This document shows, piece after piece, positions 57,067 to 64,000 of a DNA stretch of 64,000 nt. A model generated the notes under the pieces. That model saw only the letters and a program-made list of their open reading frames with translations. It ran no database searches and was not told where the DNA came from. The stretch comes from Modicisalibacter radicis (GTDB lineage: Bacteria; Pseudomonadota; Gammaproteobacteria; Pseudomonadales; Halomonadaceae): NCBI RefSeq assembly GCF_900961225.1, contig NZ_CAAHFN010000011.1:62001-126000 (forward strand), in the 5' to 3' direction. Both the position numbers and the translations under genes were made by a program. Each line of letters starts with the position of its first letter. Position 1 is the stretch's first letter.

Positions 57067-58482
57067 TCAGACCAGCTTGCCGGGGTTCATGATGCCAAGC
57101 GGGTCGAGCGCGGCCTTGATCGTGCGCATCACCGCCCAGCCTTCGCCGTGCTCGGCTTCCATGTAGGCGCGTTTGCCGGTGCCGATGCCGTGCTCGCCGG
57201 TGCAGGTTCCGCCGGCGGCAAGCGCGCGTTCGATCAGGCGCTGGTTGAACGCCGCCAGCGTCTCCAGCTCTTCTTCGCTATTGCGATCCACGGCGACGAC
57301 CAGATGGAAATTGCCGTCGCCGACGTGGCCGAGCAAGGGCGCAACCAGGCCACTCTCGGCGACATCCGCCTGAGTCGCTTCGATGCAGCCGGCTAGCCCC
57401 GAGATGGGCACGCAGATGTCAGTGGCCAGAAACTCCATCCCCGGACGCAGCGCCTTGGCGGCATAGGCGGCTTCATGGCGCGCCTGCCATAGCGTCTGAC
57501 GCTCCTCTTCCTTCGTCGCCCAGGCGAAGTCGCTGCCACCGAACTCCTGGCATAGCTCGGCCATCGTCTCGGCCTGCTCCTTCACGCCAGCGTGGGTGCC
57601 GTGGAATTCCAGAAACAGCGTCGGCTTCTCGGCATAATCGAGTCGGGAGAAACGATTGACCGCCTGCATCGCGAGAGCATCCATCAGCTCAATTCGCGCC
57701 ACGGGAATGCCGTACTGGATCGAGGCGATAACGGTATCGATGGCACCAGCGACGGTCTCGAACGCCACCGTTGCCGAGGAGATCGCTTCCGGCAGCCCAT
57801 GCAGCTTCACGTTCAACTCGGTGATGATGCCGAGCGTACCTTCGGCGCCGATCATCAGATGGGTAAGATCGTAGCCGGCGGCGGATTTGCGCGCCCGCGT
57901 GCCGGTCTCGACGATCCGCCCGTCCGGCATCACCACCGTCATCGACAGCACGTTCTCGCGGATGGTGCCGTAGCGCACGGTGTTGGTACCGCTGGCTCGG
58001 GTCGAGGCCATGCCACCCATGCTGGCGTCCGCCCCGGGGTCGACGGAAAAGAACAACCCCGTCGCGCGTAGATGAGCATTCAACTGCGTGCGTGTCACAC
58101 CCGGCTGCACGGTAGCGTCCATATCTTCCGCACGCACCTCGATCACTGCGTTCATGTGAGAAAGGTCGATGCACAGGCCGCCGTAATCGGCGAGCACCTG
58201 ACCCTCGATCGAGGTGCCGACCCCGTAGGGAATCACTGGCACCCGGTATGTCGCGCAGGCCCGCACGATCGCGGACACCTCTTCGGTCGTGTGCGGAAAG
58301 CAGACCGCATCCGGTGCGGCCGGGTGATGCCAGGACTCGTCATGACCATGCTGCTCGCGAATGCCCGCCGCCGTGGTAATGCGCTCGCCGAGAATCGGTT
58401 CAAGCTCGGCGAGCAGAGCCTGGATCGTATCAGCGGAAGGGCGCGGGGGCAGTTCAGTGGGAAACCCAGCAGCGGAAGACAT
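57067..58482 (-). CDS. FAD-binding oxidoreductase, GlcD/D-lactate dehydrogenase type
   Basis: The 471-aa protein has the VAO-type FAD domain (VPVIPYGVGTSIEGQVLADY, DPGADASMGGMASTRASGTN, GAEGTLGIITE) and the FAD-oxidase C-terminal domain ending GEHGIGTGKRAYMEAEHG and LDPLGIMNPGKLV. It probably oxidises a D-2-hydroxy acid such as D-lactate or glycolate. No partner GlcE/GlcF genes follow, which favours a stand-alone D-lactate dehydrogenase. MSSAAGFPTELPP is chosen as start with GAGG upstream. Confidence 0.92.
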   Translation of the reverse strand: MSSAAGFPTELPPRPSADTIQALLAELEPILGERITTAAGIREQHGHDESWHHPAAPDAVCFPHTTEEVSAIVRACATYRVPVIPYGVGTSIEGQVLADYGGLCIDLSHMNAVIEVRAEDMDATVQPGVTRTQLNAHLRATGLFFSVDPGADASMGGMASTRASGTNTVRYGTIRENVLSMTVVMPDGRIVETGTRARKSAAGYDLTHLMIGAEGTLGIITELNVKLHGLPEAISSATVAFETVAGAIDTVIASIQYGIPVARIELMDALAMQAVNRFSRLDYAEKPTLFLEFHGTHAGVKEQAETMAELCQEFGGSDFAWATKEEERQTLWQARHEAAYAAKALRPGMEFLATDICVPISGLAGCIEATQADVAESGLVAPLLGHVGDGNFHLVVAVDRNSEEELETLAAFNQRLIERALAAGGTCTGEHGIGTGKRAYMEAEHGEGWAVMRTIKAALDPLGIMNPGKLV

Positions 58483-58877
58483 GAATGACACCTCGGATGA
58501 ATCGACCCATAAGGATCGCATGAAATGGATCCGCATCGACAGTAAGCACGCTATCGACCTGCCCAGCATACCGGATATTTATTCTGGTGACCGCATGCGG
58601 CTCTGCTCTTGAAGATTCACCGTCGTCGAGAGCTTCCACCCGCTCCAATACCCGTGCCAGGTGTTTCGATACTCACGCTGGTCACGTTCGGCATCCTGCC
58701 CCTTGACCACATCGCCGGCAATATAAGGCGGTCGCCAGACCAGCCAGCCCGACGAACGGGAGCAACGTGTGGAACGGGAAGTAGACGCCGGCGTCCGCCA
58801 GCCAGCGCCGACACACGGCAATGGCGGGATAGGCGATCACCCCCCGTTGGCGAAATCGCATCAGCGGCTCGAACCGC
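58483..58877. other. Unassigned 395-base region, possible decayed gene on the minus strand
   Basis: There is no intact gene. On the minus strand one frame reads ...VYFPFHTLLPFVGLAGLATALY (quoted in part) and another, just downstream, reads RPPYIAGDVVKGQDAERD and onward. Together they could be a frameshifted small membrane protein. No ribosome site or start is clear. The part next to 58483 should hold the promoter of the FAD oxidoreductase. Confidence 0.3.
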
Positions 58878-59939
58878 TTACGCTCCCAGCATCTCTCGAT
58901 AGCCTTCGCGCCAGGTCGGCCATTGCCAGGCAAGGACATCGGGTAACACGGGGCGCGAAGTCGGTTCGGTCAGCCACTGCGCAAGACGCGCCTCGAGCGC
59001 AGCCTGGCTACCCGCATAGCGGCAGGCGTCGGGGTAGAATTCGGGAAAGCACAGCCGGTCCGGCACCAGCGGTAAACAGCCCCGCTGCACCGCCTCCATG
59101 ACCGCCAGGCCCTGGAATTCATGATGGGTGGTCGAGACGACGATAGAAGCGCTATCAAGCATAGCGCGGTAGGCCTCGCCGGGTTGTTCGCCCCAACACA
59201 CCACGCGCTCGCCGAGCCAACCCCGCGCCTCGTCGAAAACCGGCGGCCGCTGGCGAAACTGCTGGCCCATCACCGCCACCTCGAAGTCGATGCCCCGCTC
59301 GCTCAGCGTCGCCAGCGCGGCGAAGAACGTCTCGGGGTTCTTGTCGTACTCCCAGCGGTGATTCCAGACGATCCTCGCGCCGTGACGCGACCGAGCCGTC
59401 CCGGCGGTCGTCGGCAAGTCGTCAAGCGGCACCGGGAGTATCAGCGAATCCGCGCCGAGCTGCTCGAGCCGAGGCGCCAGAGCCAGCTTGTCGGGCATGC
59501 GGCTCAGGAAGTCGCTCACACCGGCAACGAAACTGTCGCGATTGTAGGCGCTGTTGAAAGCCACCCGGTCGGCGGCCAGCACCGCGTAGAGATTGACCAT
59601 CAACGGCTCGGGGCGCAGCTGCTGGTTCGGCGAGCGCGGAAAGGCGAACTGGTTTTCGTGGAAGTAGACGACCTTGTGGGCCCGCGCCAGCGACGGAAAC
59701 AGGCCGATCAGCGTCGCCAGATCGACCATCGATGTCGCCAGCACGAGGTCGTAGTCATCGGCCAGCAGCTCGGCCTGCTCGCTCAGCCAGATCAGCGGAT
59801 TGCCGCGCACCCGCCATTGAAAGTGGCGCGCCGGCAATTCGAGCAGCGTCCAGTCGACGTCGGAGAATTCGCGCAGTAGTCCCCTCGCCCAGTGGCGATG
59901 ACTGACGGCGGCATAACCGGATAGCAGCAGGGCTTTCAC
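58878..59939 (-). CDS. DUF3524 glycosyltransferase, tRNA-queuosine alpha-mannosyltransferase family
   Basis: The 353-aa protein has the DUF3524 N-terminus ALLLSGYAAVSHRHWARGLL, LPARHFQWRVRGNPL, VYFHENQFAFPRSPNQQ and AFNSAYNRDSF. A glycosyltransferase family 4 C-terminal half follows (IVWNHRWEYDKNPETFFAAL, STTHHEFQGLAVMEAVQRG). Its animal homologue GTDC1/QTMAN mannosylates queuosine in tRNA-Asp. GTG 59939 fits the family start; an AAGGAG sits closer to an upstream TTG, so the exact start is uncertain. Confidence 0.9.
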   Translation of the reverse strand: MKALLLSGYAAVSHRHWARGLLREFSDVDWTLLELPARHFQWRVRGNPLIWLSEQAELLADDYDLVLATSMVDLATLIGLFPSLARAHKVVYFHENQFAFPRSPNQQLRPEPLMVNLYAVLAADRVAFNSAYNRDSFVAGVSDFLSRMPDKLALAPRLEQLGADSLILPVPLDDLPTTAGTARSRHGARIVWNHRWEYDKNPETFFAALATLSERGIDFEVAVMGQQFRQRPPVFDEARGWLGERVVCWGEQPGEAYRAMLDSASIVVSTTHHEFQGLAVMEAVQRGCLPLVPDRLCFPEFYPDACRYAGSQAALEARLAQWLTEPTSRPVLPDVLAWQWPTWREGYREMLGA

Positions 59940-60014
59940 AACGGGGCCTTCACGCAAGCTCCTTGGGAGTGTCCTTTGGCGGGTTTCTCCGCCTCGGCAT
60001 CGCTCCGCGAGCGG

Positions 60015-60680
60015 TTACATCGAGAACTCGCCGCCCTTCTCGATGGCGCGCCGGTAGGCGGGACGTTCACGCATCCGCGCCATGAAGGCCTCGAGATGTG
60101 GCCGATCGCCCAGACCACCACGCGATTCGCTCGCCAGCAGCGGAAAGCTCATCTGAATGTCGGCGGCGCTGAAGGCCTCGCCGGCGAACCACGTCGTTTC
60201 CGACAGCGTCCGCTCCCAGAAATCCATGTGCTCGCGCAGCCGGGGTTCCAGATACTGAGCCTTGACGCCATTGCCGAGCAGGCGGCCGAAGGGGCGCAGC
60301 AACGCCGGTACCGGCGGCCTGGCGATTCGATTGAATACCAGCGACATCACCAGAAGCGGCATCGCCGACCCCTCGGCGTAATGCAGCCAGTAACGGTAAT
60401 CGCGACGCTGCGCGGTCCCCGCCGGCGGAATCAACCGCTGCGCCGTGTCGTAGGTCTCGATCAGGTAGTCGATGATCGCCCCGGATTCGGCCAGCGTCAG
60501 CTCACCGTCGACGATCACCGGCGCCTTGCCCAGCGGATGGACGCGCTTGAGCGAATCCGGCGCCAGGATCGTCTCCGGGTCGCGGCGATACTCGACCACC
60601 CTGTACTCGAGTTCCAGTTCCTCGAGCAGCCACAACACGCGCTGCGAGCGGGAATTTTCCAGATGATGAACCTCGATCAT
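60015..60680 (-). CDS. Glutathione S-transferase family protein
   Basis: The 221-aa protein has the thioredoxin-like domain MIEVHHLENSRSQRVLWLLE (serine at the active position), HPLGKAPVIVDG with cis-proline, and LAESGAIIDYLIETY. The C-terminal helical domain has FAGEAFSAADIQMSFPL. AAGGA precedes the ATG. It has no obvious partner; general thiol transferase or peroxidase activity is possible. Confidence 0.93.
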   Translation of the reverse strand: MIEVHHLENSRSQRVLWLLEELELEYRVVEYRRDPETILAPDSLKRVHPLGKAPVIVDGELTLAESGAIIDYLIETYDTAQRLIPPAGTAQRRDYRYWLHYAEGSAMPLLVMSLVFNRIARPPVPALLRPFGRLLGNGVKAQYLEPRLREHMDFWERTLSETTWFAGEAFSAADIQMSFPLLASESRGGLGDRPHLEAFMARMRERPAYRRAIEKGGEFSM

Positions 60681-60770
60681 GCCCGTCCTTCCTGTCGGTG
60701 TCGGCGCCACGTCATGGCCCGACTCTAACGGCAATGGCCGGCGGCGACGAGCGCCGCCGTTCCCGCCACG

Positions 60771-60793
60771 AAAAGGCGGCGCCGTGACGCCGC
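60771..60793 (-). terminator. Terminator downstream of hlyU
   Basis: On the minus strand GCGGCG-TCACGG-CGCCGC is followed by CTTTTCG, about 20 bases past the hlyU stop. The T-run is short. Confidence 0.65.
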
Positions 60794-60814
60794 TTCAGGA
60801 CCGGAGTTCGGCGC

Positions 60815-61105
60815 TCAGCGCTTGGCGAAGATCTCGTCACCCAGATCGTCGATGAAGCGCTTGGCCTTGCCCAGGGTCAGCTCCACGCAGGCCTCGCGGG
60901 AGGCGACCACGTCCGAGCGCTCGAAGCGGTGCTCGAGCGTCTCGCCGCCCTCGACCGGCTTGCGGATCCAGCCGCTGACCCGATACTGGCCACCGGCGTC
61001 CTGTGGGTCCGGGGTGATCAGATAGCCGCCGTATTCGGTTGCGGGAATCTCTTCGTCGTTGACGTCGCCGGTGCGGAACAGACCGTCGATGAGCCGTTTG
61101 AGCAT
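60815..61105 (-). CDS. HlyU family protein
   Basis: The 96-aa small protein belongs to the family annotated as HlyU transcriptional activator, distinct from the ArsR-type HlyU of Vibrio. Seen: YGGYLITPDPQDAGGQYRVS, GWIRKP, EHRFERSDV and KAKRFIDDLGDEIF. It has a compact beta-rich fold with no classic helix-turn-helix. AAGGAGG precedes the ATG. It lies 56 bases after argG and may be co-transcribed. Confidence 0.85.
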   Translation of the reverse strand: MLKRLIDGLFRTGDVNDEEIPATEYGGYLITPDPQDAGGQYRVSGWIRKPVEGGETLEHRFERSDVVASREACVELTLGKAKRFIDDLGDEIFAKR

Positions 61106-61161
61106 GCTTTCCTCCTTGCAGGGCGCGGCCGGCCTGGACGCCTTGCCCGGCCGGCCGTCGA

Positions 61162-62382
<1,221 letters not shown>

Positions 62383-62585
62383 CAGGGGCTCCTTCTGGCT
62401 CATGAACACGGGCGGTAACGGGCCGGACCGGCGCCGACCGCCGCTGCTTTGCGATCGTCGATTATAGCGCCCGGGGCGGGCGGCGAATACCGCTGCGGTG
62501 GGGACGCTATGCGGGCGAGATGCTAGACTCTCGGCCATCACGCGCGGGGCGACCGCGAAGGAGCGATTCTGGAAGGGAGAGAGGC

Positions 62586-63251
62586 ATGACCGAAGCGAAC
62601 GCCCAAGGGCTGATGGCACAGCGTTTCCGCAGCTTTATGCCGGTGGTGGTCGATCTGGAAACCGGTGGCTTCAATGCCCAGGGCGACGCCATTCTGGAGA
62701 TCGCCGCCGTCACTCTGGGCATGGATGCGCTGGGCAACCTGATGCCCGAGGATACCTACGCCTTCCACGTCGAGCCTTTCCCGGGCGCCAACATCGATCA
62801 GGCGGCGCTGGACTTCACCGGGATCGATCTCGACAATCCGCTGCGCAAGAACGTTGCGCTGACCGAGGCGCAGGCGCTGGGCGAGATATTTCGTCCGGTA
62901 CGCAAGGCGATCAAGGCCAACAACTGCACGCGGGCGATACTGGTCGGTCACAATGCCGCCTTCGACCACGGCTTCCTCAACGCCGCGATCGCCCGCTGCG
63001 GGATCAAGCGCAACCCCTTCCATCCGTTCTCGAGCTTCGATACCGCGACGCTCTCGGGGCTGGTCTACGGCCAGACCGTGCTCGCCCGCGCCTGTCGCGC
63101 CGCGGGTATCGAATTCGACAACGCCGCGGCGCACTCGGCACGCTACGACACCGAGCGCACCGCCGAGCTGTTCTGCGCCATCGTCAATCGCTTCAAGGAC
63201 CTGGGCGGCTGGAACCTGGCGCTGCGCGAACAGGGAATGGAAGAGGACTGA
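62586..63251 (+). CDS. rnt: Ribonuclease T
   Basis: The 221-aa DEDDh 3'-5' exonuclease matures tRNA and other stable RNA 3' ends. Catalytic residues: Asp and Glu in [10 protein letters not shown], Asp in [13 protein letters not shown], and His with Asp in [28 protein letters not shown] precedes the ATG. A GC hairpin (63301-63326) without a T-run separates it from the convergent gene. Confidence 0.96.
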   Translation: MTEANAQGLMAQRFRSFMPVVVDLETGGFNAQGDAILEIAAVTLGMDALGNLMPEDTYAFHVEPFPGANIDQAALDFTGIDLDNPLRKNVALTEAQALGEIFRPVRKAIKANNCTRAILVGHNAAFDHGFLNAAIARCGIKRNPFHPFSSFDTATLSGLVYGQTVLARACRAAGIEFDNAAAHSARYDTERTAELFCAIVNRFKDLGGWNLALREQGMEED

Positions 63252-63300
63252 GCCCGCCTGGAGCGATCCGGCGCGCAGTCACGGGCAACGAGCAAGGCTC

Positions 63301-63326
63301 CCGGCGAGCCCACTGCTCGCCGGGCT
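63301..63326. terminator. GC hairpin between rnt and the HPF-cold-shock gene
   Basis: CCCGGCGAGC-CCACT-GCTCGCCGGG is a perfect 10-base stem between convergent genes. There is no T-run on either side, so termination here is plausible but weak. Confidence 0.5.
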
Positions 63327-63336
63327 CGCATCGCTC

Positions 63337-63972
63337 TCAGTGACGCTCCCAGCCGGCAGGCTGGTCGACGTCGTTCTCGACATCCTGGGGGCCGGCCACG
63401 CCAGGCTTGTCGATGATCTGGACGGTACTGGCCTGGGGTCCCTTCTCGCCCGCCTCGGGCTCGAAGCGCACCTGCGCACCCACGGTCAGCCGATCGAAGT
63501 CGTCGTGCAGTACGGCGTTGCGGTGAAAATAGATCTCCTCGCCGCTGAGATTCTTGAGAAAACCGTAGCCTTCCTCCTCGAACACGCGTACCACGGTGGC
63601 GACCGGCGGCGCCACCCCGTCACCCTCGGAGCGCTTGCCCTTCCTGGCCTCGCGCTTGCCGTTCTCCTTCTTCAGCTGCTTTTCCATCGCCTCGAAGGCG
63701 TGCTTGATGATCGGCCGCAACTGGACGTGCATGTCGGTGACCGTATCGGTCTTTTCGGCGACCAGTTCACGCTTGGCGGGCAAGGAAACCGAGACATGAG
63801 CACGATAGGGGTTGCCGGTGCGGTGCGGATTCTGCGTCTGCTCGATGGTGAAGCGGCAGGAGACGATGTTGTCGCTGAACTGTTCGAGCTTCTCGACACG
63901 CGACTTGACGTATTCGTCGATCCATTCGGAGCGGGAAATATGGTTGTAGGTGATCTCTAGTGGAACTTGCAT
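63337..63972 (-). CDS. HPF/RaiA ribosome-hibernation domain fused to a cold-shock domain
   Basis: The 211-aa fusion has residues 1-105 as an HPF/RaiA-like domain (LEITYNHISRSEWIDEYVKS, FTIEQTQNPHRTGNPYRAHV). A lysine-rich linker (KKENGKREARKGKRSEGDG) leads to a CspA-like OB fold at about 125-195 with EEEGYGFLKNL and EEIYFHRNAV. It probably binds stalled ribosomes or RNA under stress. Start MQVPLEITYNH has GGGAG upstream; an ATG six codons upstream is possible. Confidence 0.9.
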   Translation of the reverse strand: MQVPLEITYNHISRSEWIDEYVKSRVEKLEQFSDNIVSCRFTIEQTQNPHRTGNPYRAHVSVSLPAKRELVAEKTDTVTDMHVQLRPIIKHAFEAMEKQLKKENGKREARKGKRSEGDGVAPPVATVVRVFEEEGYGFLKNLSGEEIYFHRNAVLHDDFDRLTVGAQVRFEPEAGEKGPQASTVQIIDKPGVAGPQDVENDVDQPAGWERH

Positions 63973-64000
63973 AGGGGGCTCCCTGATCATGCCCTTCGAG

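Overview
The window looks like chromosomal DNA from a high-GC gammaproteobacterium, most likely Halomonadaceae (Halomonas or Chromohalobacter type). This is inferred from gene content and order: perM-hda facing purM-purN, carboxyspermidine-type polyamine genes next to metG, an rnfB-like gene fused by overlap to nth, DNA polymerase II, and MHYT and CHASE4 cyclic-di-GMP proteins. I see no tRNA, rRNA, CRISPR array, insertion sequence or prophage. About 67 protein genes cover the window densely.

Positions 1-9300 hold a catabolic island for an organic acid. It has a tripartite tricarboxylate transporter (tctC, tctB, tctA), an enolase-superfamily enzyme, two paralogous MmgE/PrpD proteins, an isocitrate/isopropylmalate-type dehydrogenase and an FCD GntR regulator. 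The substrate cannot be read from the sequence. A shared ACAGTTTTC motif at three promoters and a 12-codon ORF running into a terminator suggest local control.

Positions 9300-14710 form a zinc-starvation island: znuA facing znuCB, the zinc-independent GTP cyclohydrolase folE2, zinT, and an unknown exported protein with a CGKC motif. Two near-perfect Zur-type palindromes lie in the two divergent intergenic regions.

Positions 14740-22570 are an accessory stretch: a nucleotidyltransferase-like protein, two LysR regulators facing their targets (aldo/keto reductase; MFS exporter with GST and methyltransferase), and a carboxymuconolactone decarboxylase-family gene whose end was replaced by sequence carrying a GNAT acetyltransferase.

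Positions 22800-46825 are mostly housekeeping: hda, perM, purMN, dcd, apbC, arfB, ppiC, thiI, hsp20 and polB. They are interspersed with membrane and signalling proteins (a membrane-anchored coiled-coil protein, an MHYT-GGDEF-EAL protein, ExoD, YihY, an NCS1 permease, a rhomboid protein, DUF421). A decayed GGDEF gene lies between DUF421 and thiI. hsp20 has a textbook sigma-32 promoter and a ROSE-like leader.

Positions 46900-64000 hold a Tat-exported PhoD-like phosphatase with a candidate Pho box, the carboxy(nor)spermidine synthase/decarboxylase pair, metG, a CHASE4-GGDEF protein behind a perfect palindrome, an rnfB-like gene without its membrane anchor plus nth, a GlcD-type FAD oxidoreductase, a queuosine-tRNA mannosyltransferase homologue, a GST, hlyU, argG, rnt and an HPF-cold-shock fusion. 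Several proteins seem to need alternative starts (TTG for tctA, rnfB and DUF421; GTG for zinT, terB and the mannosyltransferase).
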